64,000 nt of DNA from Plasmodium malariae (taxonomy: Eukaryota; Apicomplexa; Aconoidasida; Haemosporida; Plasmodiidae): NCBI RefSeq assembly GCF_900090045.1, contig NW_021638284.1, forward strand, positions 1 to 64,000. The letters run 5' to 3'. This document shows positions 1-12,840 of this stretch, one piece after another. The stretch's first letter is position 1. Each line of letters starts with the position of its first letter. The position numbers and the translations under genes were made by a program. Below the pieces are notes generated by a model. That model was not told the DNA's origin and searched no databases. It saw only the letters and a list, made by a program, of their open reading frames with translations.

Positions 1-985
1 TTTATTATAAAAACTATGAAAAAAAAAACTAATCTGAAAATACGATCCATTAATATATAATAACATTTAATTCATTAATATGTCCCTTAGTGATGTAAAA
101 AAAAACAATATATAGTATATTTAATTATAAATTTTCAGTATAATATATATTTATGTGATTTTTCAAAAATAGAATTAACGAAAGCATTGATAACAATCAT
201 GAATAATAAATTCTTCTAAAACATACTTTAATTAAGAAGTTTTTTATAATTCTTGAGCTATTAAACAATTATAAGTAGATCATATTTTAAAAAAGTATTA
301 TTTTATCTTATAACAATATTTTGCCTTTTGACCAACAAAATACAAACTAAAAGTATTAAAAAAACTTATAAAATAAAAATTTTCTATAACAAAGTTTTCA
401 TAAAATAAATTATATAGAATAAAAATTAAGTGTTTTTCATATAATATACGTATATATATAAATGGGCAACGGAAAACCTGCACTTTCCCTTATTAAATAC
501 AAAGCAAGATATACTCATCTTTTTCTTAAAACATACGATGCATATCTTTAAATACATTAACATATAATAATTTTAGAATGAAGCAATATAAAAAATATAG
601 TGTAGCATTTCATAAATTACAAATACATATTAATAAACTTACTAAAATTGTATTAATTTTCCTATAATATATTATTTTTATCACAAAAAAAATATAATTT
701 TTATGAGTATCAAAAGAAATTCCAACATATATAAATATATATTAATCTAACGTAGTTAACTATGTTGAAAATATATCATAAAATACAAAATAAAAAACAT
801 TTAATTTCACCTAAAATCATAATGCACATTTATATATTGTCATGTACCCAAAAAAGGAAAGTACATATAAATGTATTTATAAAATTACGTAATTATATAT
901 ACGTATATTAAACATATGACAAGAATTAATACAAATATTACGTCATATTAAAGACTTCATTATCGAAAGAAACATATAACATACT
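1..985. other. A/T-rich intergenic, 3' flank of fam-l copy 1
   Basis: No credible gene is visible. A 61-codon minus-strand open frame at 298-483 has no splice context or family resemblance and is probably chance. The stretch is the downstream flank of the minus-strand fam-l gene that ends at 986. Confidence 0.6.
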
Positions 986-1947
986 TTATATTTTACCTTT
1001 CCTGAACTTAATTTTTTGATATTTTTTAACATTTTTATGGTAATAAAAAACCACTGATATAAATGCAAAGCCTAATATAAGAAAAAGTGAGCAATATGTT
1101 AAAAAAATAAACATGTTATGAACAAGAGCAGACTTCTTTGTAGTTCCAACGGTTACAACTTGCTTAAACATTCTACCGAAATAGGTATCCTTCAAATACT
1201 GCCCAATTTTATTAACATTTTCAGATCCAAGAGATATAAAAAACACATAATATAGCACATTTGAAATTCCATAACCCAAAGAAAATTCTACTATTAATTC
1301 TAGTGATAACAACAATAACAATATCAATGGAATAGCGATTCTTAATGAACATTTTTTACGTATTATTTTTTTGTAAAGCTTACCACTAATTGTCTTGTTG
1401 TTTTTAAGAAAATCTTCAAAATCAAGTTCTTTAAATATTTTTCTTTCCAAATAGGAATATATATTTGTTTCAAATAAACATAATTTATTTTTTTTATCTT
1501 TTTTACAGCCTTTTTCATTATATGGTAAATTTTCACTTAATAGTTTCTTTTTATCTTCTCCCACCTTTTCGTTATTAGACGCATCATTTTTAATATATTT
1601 TCCATTTTGAATCTCTTCTTTTAAACATACAATATGTGAATCCAATTTCTGATTATGTATTCCAAGTAAACGATAATTTCTTGCATAAAATTTTCTACAA
1701 TGTTTGCAGAATTTATCCAAAAGTGTGTTATGCCTACTCTGAAAAAATAAAAAAAAACTTATCAATTAAATAAATATTTTCACACTAAAAAAAGTACTAA
1801 AATAAAAAAAAATAGAAAATTATAAGTAATATAAATACCTGTAAATAATTATATTTTTAAATTATAAATGTAAAAATTACATATCCAACTTAAAAGTATA
1901 AAAGTAGAAATTTTTAAAAATAATAGTAACTTAATTTTTTGTTCCAT
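986..1947 (-). pseudogene. fam-l: fam-l family protein, copy 1, signal exon disrupted
   Basis: Exon 2 (986-1738, 250 residues) is intact and clearly fam-l: an N-terminal NYRLL motif, the conserved block IFKELDFEDFLKNNKTIS (exon-2 residues 101-118), a hydrophobic segment at about 132-151 and another at about 209-232, and a basic KKYQKIKFRKGK end. The first exon is recognisable from the ATG at 1947 (MEQKIKLLLF, ending SWICNFYIY). In the other two fam-l genes this exon ends after 29 codons in AAG directly before GT. Here about 22 extra bases precede the GTATTT donor at 1838, putting a TAA in frame at 1849-1851 and shifting phase. The acceptor at 1739-1740 looks normal. fam-l proteins are thought to be exported to the infected red cell; their function is unknown. 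A product starting inside exon 2 would lack the leader. I call it a pseudogene, but a sequencing error at the junction cannot be excluded. Confidence 0.72.
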
Positions 1948-4080
1948 GATATAGATTATTAAAACTGTAATATACTGAGGAGGAGCACAATTAATAATAA
2001 TATAATATTCCTTTATTTATATAGGAAACTTTTATTATACATTTATTCTTTTATATTTATAAATTTTTTTTTGTTCGTAAAAACATATTAAAAAATGTAT
2101 AATTATAATTTTTTTTTACAGCAGTGACTTGGAAAAAGAACTTCAATTAGAATAATTTAAATTCAAATAACTAATAAACATATAAAATATATAATTTATT
2201 TATTTAAAATAATAAATTAATTAAAAAATATTTTTATTAATTCATTTCAGAATAAAATAAAATATATATGATTACATAACATTCTAGATATTGATTATAT
2301 GTAGAATATAGAATGTATAGAATATAGATAATGGATCTTTTTATACCTTAAGAGAAGTATTACAGATGTTAAAGAAGTTCTCCTATTAATTATTCCGATT
2401 TTATAAATAATATATTTTTGAAAAACTTGTTATTCCTAAAAAAAATATTAATTGTTATAGAAACATAATGGTAGAAGTAAAAAATGAAAAAAATATTTTT
2501 CATATATTTTTGTTTTATATTAATTAAGCTAATGTAATTAGGTATAACATAAACATATACATTCCTTTATCTTCAATAACATATATCAAATATCGTATTT
2601 ATAATAAAGAACCTAAAGCACTAAAAAGGTATATATTTCAAAGGTAAATAAAGACCGTCTTTTATTTTTGTAAAATAATTTTTGAGTGTTATAGTCTTTA
2701 ATTAGAAGTAAATGTACTATTATTTCTAAATTAAAAGTTTGTAAATTTATCAACTTATTTCAAATTTCTTTTTAATTTAATATTTATTTAGACGAAATAA
2801 GATAAAAAAATAATACATAAAAAAGTGAAGGATAGATTAAGTATTGAATTAACTTAATAATAATCTTGGAATAATAATATACTTCGTTAACAGCATTTAA
2901 CGTAATAATGAGTATAATTTCATATCAAATAATTTTACATAGATTTTTAATAATTTTTACAGAAAAATTTTAACACAAACAATTATCTAAAATAAAAAGT
3001 AAAATAAGAGATATACTTTAAGACACTCATTTAAATATAAAGCTTTAAAAATTATAAAATTGACAATTTACTAATAATAATTCATTTCCAAAGGAGAATT
3101 ATATTATTATTTAATTATAATTTTTACTTGAACTATAAAAGAATCCAGAATTTTATTAATATATTCTTATATCAAATAACTTTTGAAACATGTAATTTTC
3201 ATAATAACTTTTTTATAAACATGATTTGTTATGTTTACATTTAAATAAGAAGTACATTTTAACAAAAAAAATTAAATAGTTTATATTTTATTAAATAAAA
3301 ATAAATTCAAATATATTAAAATTAAAAGTAATATATCGTATATATATTAATAAGATCAATAATGAAAACTTACAACCTTTAAAAAGAAAAGAGAGGAATT
3401 GTTAATTATAAAAGTTATCTCATTAGGTGCGTGAAATTACATTAATTACGATATAGTATAATAAATTAAATATCACATATATATTGAATTACAAATCCAA
3501 ATGTAACTATTACACATATATTTTTTGCATATATGGTGTATATTTTTATTCTGAATATTCAGCAATTTAAATTTCACATTTAATAAATAAAGAAATATAT
3601 ATTATATATATATATTCCGAAAAATAAATTTTAATATAACAAAAATCTAAAAATATAAGAACCGTCAAAAATACTTCTTATACATCTTATTACTTCTGTT
3701 CATTAGTATATACTTGTATAATATTTAGTTTCAATAAAAAAAAATTTATAAGTATACAATTAATTTTTGTTAGCATATTTCCATTAAGCATAAAGGAAAT
3801 ATTCACTAGATACAGGAAAAAAGGTATTTCTGAAAACAATATATCAATTTTGAGGAGGCTTTTATTTTGTCTTTTTCTAATTTACAGGCTTATTTAATAA
3901 TTTTAACAGAACATATAACATTAAAATATATAAAAAATGAAAAATAAAAATACAGTTGTAAATCTCTTTTTATAATTAAATAATTATATTAGTAATTCTC
4001 ACCTTAATATATATTACAAATTTATTAATGGAATAATAAATAGAAAAGTAATAAAAATACTATAACAAAAGTATCCATTA
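1948..4080. other. 5' flank of fam-l copy 1, no gene
   Basis: No open frame of interest. The stretch is alignable to the flanks upstream of 20523 and 55183, for example the AAAGGTATATA stretch near 2625 matching one near 55845. Confidence 0.6.
2302..2333 (-). promoter_or_regulatory. conserved upstream element of fam-l copy 1
   Basis: A stretch reading AGAATATAGATAAT on the plus strand lies about 355 bp upstream of the ATG. Near-identical stretches sit at similar distances upstream of the other two fam-l genes, and a weaker one upstream of fam-m. The conservation is visible; a promoter role is inference. Confidence 0.4.
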
Positions 4081-4089
4081 GAGTAAATG

Positions 4090-4470
4090 CTAACGTAATA
4101 CTCATACATTCTATAAGTTTTACACTTTTTTTCTTGGTAGAACAGGAATATTTTCTGTTTTTATATATAGGAATATATACTCCTTATAATATTTTTAAAA
4201 ATACATATCTATCACTATATATGGCTTGAATAAAACAAGTAACCATTTAGTGACTAATTTTTTGGATGTCCTTTTTGAATTATCATTATGTCTACGCTAA
4301 TACATTCCAATATATTTTAATTCAATATTACCTCTTTATTGCATGAACCAACATATACATTACCATATAACACACCTTTAATTCTACATTATTTCTCTCC
4401 TCTTTTTCTGAAAATAATATAAGAATCCTTTGTCTAATATTCCATCTACAATATTATAATTATCTAAAGA
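4090..4470 (-). pseudogene. decayed copy A of small acidic exported-type gene
   Basis: On the minus strand the frame reads RQRILILFSEKEERNNVELK at about 4380-4440, matching the RLFSENEMEMK segment upstream of the 94-codon frame at 22568-22852. Further on, after stops, it reads FIQAIYSDRYVFLKIL and YKNRKYS, matching the C-terminal half of that protein (LICKPFYAIYNLFKKLL, NKYRRYP). Several in-frame stops and frame changes separate the pieces, so it cannot be translated. It sits about 2.2 kb upstream of fam-l copy 1, the same arrangement as at 22.6 and 57.5 kb. Homology was judged by eye and is moderate. Confidence 0.5.
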
Positions 4471-6310
4471 TATATAAAAGGTACATTATAATGAAAAGAA
4501 TATATTCTTATTATTTATAATGTGGTAAATTTCCTTACAGATAACAAAAATATTCTTATAAATATATGTATATATAACATGGAGCTACAAAAATATAAAA
4601 AAAAATTTATTCTAGTTTATTATAGTTCCTTATTTAAATATAGACATATACAACTGAAAAAGATAAATCTACGTGATTTTTCTAATATAACATATTTATT
4701 TAATCTATAAAATTTGTATTTTTTTTGATTTTATAACACATCTATTTTGGCAAAATATATAGAGAATATTGACAATTTAGTAATATATGAGTATAGTAAT
4801 TTCTTTAGCTATTTTGTTTTATTTTTTAAAAAAGTGCTAAATTCCATAAATAATGTACAAGTTATAAAAAAGCTAAGATAATTTAATAAATATTTTTTTA
4901 AATATATCATATTAATTTATTTATAGAAAAGCAAATATCAAATGATATTTGGGAAACGAATTTTATTAATGAATACTCAAAAAGCATATATATTTTAATA
5001 GCCTAACGGAACATTTCAAAATGTTTGTTATTAATACGTTTCAGAAAAAAAATAAAATGGCTATCCTAGTATACAGGAATTTTTTTTTATAATTAGAATA
5101 AAAAAATCAGACATGTGTTGAGAATAAGCATGTTAACATATGTTTGTAATACAGTTATTTTTTTATTGAACCTTCTAATAATAATCTTAATTATGTATAC
5201 CTGTTATACTTCTTATAACTTATTTACAAGTAATAAATACAAGATATAGTATATAATAGTAATCATACGCTGAAAAAAAAAATAAAAAAAGATTTTTTTT
5301 TATAGCACATGTTATAATCTAGTATGTCCCATATATATAAAACATGTAAAATATTTGTACTAGAATAATTTTGAAATTATATTGTGCAATTTTATTAAAA
5401 TAAAAAATACTAATGTTTTAAAGAGTTCTATACAATTTAACGCTTTTATAAAATTGCATGTTATTGTTTTAAATATAATAAAATAATTTCTATATAGTTA
5501 AAAAAAAAAAAAAAGAATTCTATTTATTATGATCAAAATAAAATATATTAAATTTGAGAATTAATTTATATATTTTTATTTTTTCGTTAAAATATTTATA
5601 AATTTATAATATATAGCGAAAATGCTATATTAAAAAAACATAATAACTATGTAAGCATATATATAATAAGAAAAAATTTATAGTAATTATAATAATTAAA
5701 AAAAAAATTATAATAAACAAATTATTTTAAATAAAATAATTTACAGTAAAAAATAATAATATTAATAAATAAAAAAAAAAATACATAAAATAAAAGTTTT
5801 TTTTTTTTTTTTAAATTCAGAATAGTATATATCACAAAAAATTAAAAATTAAAATAATAAAAAAAATATATAAACATAATGTTATATATAATAAATTACA
5901 TTTATTGTTAACTCAAACTTAACAAATGTTACAATTCGAATATAATGTCCTATTTTACTATATATTATAAGTCAATATAAATGTATAGTATACTAAAATG
6001 TTCATTAAATTAATATGTTATATGTTAATAAATATAGTTTTCTTGTATAACAAAAAAAATTAAATAAAATATATTATAATAAAAAAGTAATTCTTTTGCA
6101 TGGTCGTTTTAAGGATATTAACGTTATTTAGTTTTACTAAATTCCTCGTATTATACTTTAGAATTATATTTTGTATATTAAAAATTTCCTGTAATTAGTT
6201 TATAGTTCGAAATTATAGAATTTATTATATTTCTAAGCAAAATTTATAACGAATCTTATCTAATAATAATTCCAACTTTTTTTTACATTTATGATTTCTT
6301 ATTTAGTATT
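4471..6310. other. A/T-rich intergenic
   Basis: No supported gene. The first part, to about 5200, belongs to duplicated block copy A. A 62-codon plus-strand frame at 4522-4710 has no family resemblance. An ACATTTATTGTTAACT motif at 5898-5913 recurs downstream of other exported genes. The rest is homopolymer and A/T simple sequence. Confidence 0.55.
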
Positions 6311-6553
6311 CTATCTATATTGAATTATCTTTTTTCTTTTAGTTTTATTTGTAGAAAAATCTTTTGGACCATTTTTCTTAGAACAATTTTTAGGTAAATT
6401 TAGATGATCGTAAGAATATAAATGATAAAATATATCTTTTATTGGGGATATATATTTATTACTAACGTTAGTATGATTATATCTATTTTCCTCGTGGAAA
6501 AGATTCGAAAAACGTTTGTATATTATATGAATATAAAAAAATACATATATTTA
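6311..6553 (-). pseudogene. unidentified exon-like fragment
   Basis: The minus strand is open for about 80 codons without an initiator ATG, ending in TAG at 6311-6313. It reads KRFSNLFHEENRYNHTN, then ISPIKDIFYHLYSYDHL, then a lysine-rich end KKNGPKDFSTNKTKRKK. The composition (mixed charged, Asn, His, Tyr) is more protein-like than the surrounding sequence. After the stop the same frame runs on with two more stops. Just upstream lies TATTAG followed by ATGAAAATACAAACA, which could be a remnant acceptor or start. I do not recognise a family. It may be an exon of a decayed exported protein gene. Confidence 0.3.
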
Positions 6554-7632
6554 GTGCATATTGTTGATATTTTATATGTTGTTTGTATTTTCATCTAATA
6601 AATATCTCTACAATAAGATTTGAATTAATAAATAAAATAGATTATTTTTAAAAAGAAAAAAAAAATTTCATAAAATAAATATATATGTTTCTCATCCAAT
6701 TAGATTTATTCTATATTAATAATATATATTTTGTTGAATATAAAGAAAATAAGAAATTTAGATAACGTGACATAATAAATAAATTAAAAACATAACTACT
6801 AAAATAGAGTAATATAAAAGTAAAATAAAGTATTATAATAAGAGTATTCATGAAAAAATTAACATAGAATGAACTGATGAGAAATAAAGCTTTTGGTTAT
6901 TATATAAATGAAAATATTTTGTACTCTATTCATATGTTGCTCAATTAAAAAATATCATATAAGAAATTTGAAATTTCAAAATATAAAATAGATTTCTTTA
7001 ATAATAGTATAATATTAGTTTTAAATTTAATTAAAATACTATATTGCTTATTTTGATATTTTTGTCAATAAAAAGCCGTTCTAATTAATATATAACAAAC
7101 AAAAATAAATGTTCACTAAATATATACTCATATATAGAAAAATTATGAAACGTAAAATGTTAGAACCTAAATAATGTACATACATATTGAGATACAGATG
7201 AACTAATAAAAAATAACATATTAAATTACTAACCCAGTAAAACAAGTAATAATAATATAAATATAGTATAATAACTTAAACATAGTTTATTGGTAATTTT
7301 TATACACATACAAATAAAAAAAAATAAGTAAATTAAAAATGTAGATATTTTTACATCACTTATACAGAATAAATTATAAAGACGAATACTAAAAAAATTA
7401 ACAAACTATCCATATTAAAAAAAATATAAATAATTTTAAAAGATTTTATTTAGATTAAAGTTAAAAAAACTAGAATTCTCATATTACCTATTAAGAGTTT
7501 TTATATATATATATATATTATCAAAAAGATAAAATTACTGTATTCTAATATATAAGCATTCAATATATATATATCCAAGAAATACCCTATTTTTTATTTT
7601 TTATATGTGTTTAGAAATTATTTTACCTAATT
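6554..7632. other. A/T-rich intergenic, 3' flank of exported gene
   Basis: No open frame of note; A/T simple sequence including a short TA run near 7505. It is the downstream flank of the minus-strand gene ending at 7633. Confidence 0.55.
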
Positions 7633-8416
7633 TTACTTATTATTACCCTTGTACATATTTTTCAATAATTTATAGGAAGTAAATAATAGTGTTAAAATAA
7701 ATATTGAAAAAAATATTGGAAAGGATAATGTGGCATGAAGGTCTTTTATATCCCCCTTACTTATTAACATTACTACCACCAATGCAACAATACTGAAACA
7801 TATAAATACAATAATAACATGAATATGCCTTGGAAATTTTTGTGCAAATTTACACATAAGGTTATTTACTTCTTTGTATTCATTATCAAATGCTTTTACC
7901 ATTTTAATACTATATGTATCATCTAATCCTTTTTTAGGTTTAATAATGGATGCTGACACGTTTTTTTCCTTTTTTGACGATTTTTTTTTTAGTTTTCTAT
8001 GCCGTCCTTCATAGTTATTATTATTTGATGTATCAGATGAGACTTTAAAGTTTTTTGAAGACATTTTTTTTAAAGGTATTCTTCCATTGGGGGGATGTAA
8101 ACATTTTTCTCCATGTAATAATCTGTCTACTCTTACATATAATGAATTATTTAGATCAATTTTCTTAATATATGTTATTCCATATATATTTGTCTAAAAA
8201 TATGAGCAAATATTTGATATTAAATAAAAATATTAATATTTTTGCACGAATAAAATATTAATTTTTAAAATTAAAATGTATGATTACAAAAAAATGTATA
8301 GAAATTGTTAAATATAGCAATTATCCTACCTTATATGAATTCTGATATGTCCGTATTAAAAGGGAAAATGAGCAGAATTTAATAAAGAAAAATAATTTGT
8401 TAGCTTGTATCATCAT
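7633..8416 (-). CDS. putative exported protein, two transmembrane segments
   Basis: Two-exon model. Exon 1 is 8330-8416 (87 nt), starting at the first of two ATGs and encoding a hydrophobic 29-residue leader (MMIQANKLFFFIKFCSFSLL at its start). The donor is AAG/GTAGGA and the intron 136 bp with acceptor TTTTTAG at about 8194. Exon 2 is 7633-8193, giving 215 residues in all. After the junction the protein carries R-L-L-H-G-E at about residues 53-58, a relaxed PEXEL-like export motif, then a lysine-rich linker and two hydrophobic segments at about 154-174 and 184-205 with a short basic tail. This suggests export into the host red cell and membrane residence. I do not recognise a named family; Plasmodium has many exported proteins of unknown function with this layout. 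The exon-1 length and phase match fam-l and fam-m exactly, which supports the start. Confidence 0.72.
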
Positions 8417-9795
8417 GTAAAAATTATTTACCGCTGCTAAAACTTATTCGATATTAAAATTATTATTCATATAATTATAACGCTTATATTCAGTAGAAGA
8501 TAGATTATAATTTTTTTTTATTGTTTCTGCCACATATATATTTTATAAATTGTATTTATTATATAATTATAACATATAATTAAATGTATAAAGAGAAAAA
8601 AAAATTTAAATATAATTAGTAAATTTTCTATGTAAATATATTAAAATGATATAAATGGAATAGTTTCTAAAAGTACATTGAATGGTATATAATGACTGCA
8701 ATTAGACTTGCTGTAAAGATAATTTACTTCGAAAAAATTTACTTATATTTTATTTGCATATTACTTAAATGGTTTGCTTAATTCAGCTAGATAATTGGAT
8801 AAAATTTAATAAAATTATATAATATAAAATACATAAATTCGACTTTTAAAAAATATTATTTTAAATTTCTTTGTTACGATTAAAATAATAAAAAATCTTT
8901 TTAAGTTAACTAATGTCTTATAAAAATTATTTTTAAAATAATTTGCTATAAGCAGAATAATTAGAACAAAAATATAGATATACCGTAACAATGATTTAAT
9001 AGAATTTAATTAATCGGAAGTATCAACAATGTCAGCTTTTTATATATTTTATGAAAAAACGATTAAAAGTCTAATAGATATGAATTATACGACATTTAAA
9101 CGAGGTTACTTTTATTGTTATATAAGATAAATTAAATTTTTAATTTTTTAATAATATATATGACATAATTTTCTTGCGCGCTGACTTCGTTCATGGCTTT
9201 TAATATTAATTGAAAATATTTAATAATACAACAGTTTATAAATTAATATTAAAACTGAATACATGAACAGACAAATGTTCTTTTCTAATAATCGTTCTAT
9301 TAAAAATTAAAATATAATTAATAAAAAAAAAAAATCAATGAATATTAAAGAATTATTACATGCTAATTTAATCAATATTTATAAATAATTAATTAATTGA
9401 CACTTTAATAATACTTAAGACGCAATTACTAGCCATTTTACCTTATAAAATCATACATATATTAAATTGAGGAAATGGCTTCACATAGATACGTTTAAAC
9501 GATTAATCGAAATATAAGAATGAATAAATATATGTCCCATTATATGTAATAAAGGAATTAATACTAAAATTATATACATTATTTTTAAATATAGCTTTAA
9601 AACAGTTTTATATTTTTTTCAGTTTTTATTCATATGCTATTATTCACTTATGTTTCTTGAAGCATTATGAATATATTTCTTGTTTATTATGTAATTTTTC
9701 TACATAAAAAATTGATAGTTAGAAAATAAATTCTTTACTTATATATTTATTAAGTTAATAATATATTAAATGTAGTAATATTTAATAACTTTTTT

Positions 9796-9798
<3 letters not shown>

Positions 9799-9830
<32 letters not shown>
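9799..9830. repeat. (AT)n microsatellite
   Basis: An uninterrupted alternating A/T dinucleotide run of about 32 bp. Confidence 0.9.
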
Positions 9831-9832
<2 letters not shown>

Positions 9833-11281
9833 TTTGTAATAATAATATTTTTATATTTGGATGCTTAAATATATATCACTCCATATATAAAATATTTCAT
9901 CATTTCATTTTTATTATATATATATATATATTAATTATATAATAAATATCATAAAAATATAGACATATATTTATTGTATAAAATATTCTATGAATAAATG
10001 TGATGATGAATGTATAAAAATTTAATGAAAATAACTTTTATATGTAAAACTCTATAATAAATACCCTTACCATATATTTATTTTAAATATTATGAATTTC
10101 TGCGAATTTCTTTATGAAAATAAGTGCGCTATGTATTATTAAAATATTTTTCTTTTTAAAAACAATAAAATTTTTTAGTATTTAAAAAACTTTTTAATGT
10201 GACGTTTTTATGAAAAATTGTTAAATATATAAAATACATGTATATTTATGACTGTACATAATATTTATTAACTTTTTCCTGTCAGATCCTTTAATGCAAA
10301 ACAATAAAATTTAACTTTATTTGAGATTATGGAATTTTTAGACTTCGTTTTTTAAAATAAATCGCTAATGCGGATGATACAAAACTTAAAAAAATCCTCT
10401 TATATATGTATTTTATATGTAAAATATTATTTTAAAAAACATTAATAATAATAATACTGTTATTTTTATCCTGTCAAAAATAAGATGTCATATGGCTTTG
10501 TCATAAAGTTAAATAACAAAAAATTTGAGAAAAATTACATTGAAATTTTTTATTATTTTATACAATTAAAATATCTATTTATAAAAAATAATTTTAATAT
10601 ATACTTCCTTTTTTCTGGAGTAGCTATATAACATATTACAAATAATAATATAATATAAAAATAAAGGAGAGAAATTTAATAGTACATTTTATTGCTTCAA
10701 AAATTTATTATTAAAATAATAAAAATAAGATAAATAATTTCAGTATAAATATGATTTACATCTTATTACTTAAATATTTTAGCACCTGTAATAATATACT
10801 ACAGAAAAATAACAATATATCATAAGTTAATATTCTATAATTCTTACATAGACTGTTGTACTAACTATAAAAAAGTTGTATATATAGATTTAGAAATATA
10901 TTATTATCCAAATTAAAGAGATATAATATCATAAAAATGTTTTTAGAAATAATTTAAAATAATGATCATATATACTAATTACCCAAAAATATTTTTATCG
11001 CACAATTTAGGTAATATATATTTAGAAATAAAAAAGAATATATATCATCTTCTAAGAATAAAGAACGTACTCATGGATGATACATTTGAAATTTTGTTTT
11101 ATGTTTTTTTTTTTATATAAATATTTAGAATTTAAAATATTTAAATATTAAATTGAATAAATAATGTTTAAACAAATTAAATATATAAAAAAAAAAGGAA
11201 TATAATATTAATAAATAACATATATATATATAAAAATAATTTTTATATAGAATCCTAATATACATTTTAACTTTATAATTG

Positions 11282-11312
11282 TGGGTATCCGGTACCCAAT
11301 AATATGTTATTG
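11282..11312. repeat. two adjacent short hairpins
   Basis: TGGGTA, loop TCCGG, TACCCA forms a perfect 6-bp stem at 11282-11298. It overlaps by two bases a second perfect inverted repeat, CAATAA, loop TATG, TTATTG, at 11297-11312. The first is unusually G/C-rich for this sequence. No function is assigned. Confidence 0.5.
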
Positions 11313-11689
11313 AATAATCTAAAATACGTATAACAAAAAAAATAAAATAAAAATACCTTTTAAAAATACTAGTAATACTTTATTTATATTGTATGATTTC
11401 AATGAAAGAAATTACTTATTAAGAAGTAAAACAAAATATATTGCTTAATATTTCATATAGTAATATTTTAATGTTTGATATATATATAATCATGTTTGTA
11501 TATTCTTTTGAAACAAGGATTATTAAAACTTTCTTATACATGTTCTTTTTGAAAGAGAAAATTATTTATAATTATAATATATATTAAATAAATGAATTTC
11601 TATATTCATATTTTATACTTTTTTTTTCTTTTATAATACTCATTTTGTAATTAATTTTCTTTATTCCATTCCTATGTAATGATATTTAA

Positions 11690-12840
11690 TAAATATTTCA
11701 TATGTGTATAATCATATTTCACTTTAATAGCATTCTAATATATTTTATGTACTCCCTATCTATTACTGTTGTGTATTATTCTAATATTTTATAGGATTCC
11801 TCTACGGTATTCTCCATATATATAGAATTTACATATGTATAATATCCTATCGAATCTATTATTTCCTAATAAATAGAGATCTTATATTTATAACTATGAA
11901 TATCCTAGTTTTTATTATTTTCCGCAACGTAAATAATAGAACCAATAATATTTCTTTTTATCTGTTATTCTCTATATACGTTGTCTTTTGTCTAGGATTC
12001 ATTCATGCAATTGTGCAGATACAATACACTATTTTCTATATAATATTATTTTTCATATTCTTCTAGTGCTATCAAATGTACAAATATAAACAGTTATTCT
12101 AAATTTTTTTTAATATATTTCTTCATCACTTACTTTATTCTACAATTATTTTACATTTTTTAATTGTTAATCATCTTTATTTTCTTCATTTTCATTTTTA
12201 TCCAACTTATTTTGATATCCCTCTGTCAATATTTTATATCAGTCCTATTTCAAATATCTTATTACAATCATGTCCTTATTTGATATCCACTGCATGCCCG
12301 AAGCTTTTTTCCTATCTAGGAATGGAACACTTCCAATTTCATTTAGGATATTCTCTTTTAATTTTTTATTGTTTTTTATGTAAGCATATTCTGTCTACCA
12401 TACATTTTTTAAACTATATAACCAATGTTCTTTTTCTACTTTTCAGAAAAATTTTTATGTCCTTCCACTTATACATTCCATCGAATTTTTTGTTTTTTCA
12501 TTGTCATTGCTGCTTTTAATATTTTCATTTATTAACTCACCATTTCTTAAATTAAGATACGTTTAAAATACCTCTTTTGAAGTAACTTCTAGGTATAATT
12601 TTAATAATTTTTTTTACTTAAAATCCAATTTGTCATTTTTGAAATTTTCGAGTACTTCCATATGTACTACTACAATCGTTTATGCCCTGTCCTTTTTTAA
12701 TTTGACGTATTTACATTTTTTAACATTTTATGTTCATGTAATTTTCATCCTCATAAAATATTTTACTAAACAATAATCCCTAAGTTACAAGTTCGAACAG
12801 AAATTTCAATCCATCATTCCATTTCTCAAACGTACTTTAA
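11690..12840 (-). pseudogene. STP1/SURFIN-like intracellular-domain pseudogene
   Basis: The minus strand has protein-like pieces in changing frames with many stops. In 5'-3' order of the gene: MEVLENFKNDKLDFK, then KLLKLYLEVTSKEVF, then NGELINENIKSSNDN, then a W-N-V-stop-V-E-G-H-K-N-F-S-E-K-stop stretch where expected tryptophans are stops, then ENILNEIGSVPFLDRKKASG followed by MQWISNKD, then KILTEGYQNKLDKNENEEN, and finally LEEYEK, LYLHNCMNES and SIYMENTVEESYKILE. The pattern 'VL-E--K---', 'LINENIKSSN' and spaced tryptophans is what I recall from the cytoplasmic tryptophan-rich part of Plasmodium STP1/SURFIN proteins. It is clearly not translatable. The 79-codon plus-strand frame at 12280-12519 is its antisense shadow. 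A related decayed locus lies at 34.2-35.5 kb on the other strand. Confidence 0.6.

Larger units (their letters stand above)
986..5200. repeat. duplicated fam-l/small-gene block, copy A
   Basis: This stretch aligns by eye along its length with about 19565-23600 and 54142-58450. Shared landmarks, in order, are the fam-l gene, an AGAATATAGATAAT element about 340-355 bp upstream of its ATG, decayed or intact small acidic gene sequence about 2.1 kb upstream, and a distal marker resembling CATTTCATAAAAAAAATAAA (near 5040, 23505 and 58285). Copies are well diverged. Ends are approximate. Confidence 0.55.
8417..11689. other. long A/T-rich intergenic region
   Basis: No supported gene in 3.3 kb. It contains a long TA dinucleotide run near 9799-9830, shorter TA runs near 9920, and a pair of adjacent inverted repeats at 11282-11312. 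A small G/C-richer patch near 9175-9195 has no evident function. Confidence 0.55.

Noticed and set aside
12280..12519. Plus-strand 79-codon frame
   Set aside because: It is antisense to the STP1/SURFIN-like relic, whose minus-strand reading explains the milder composition here.
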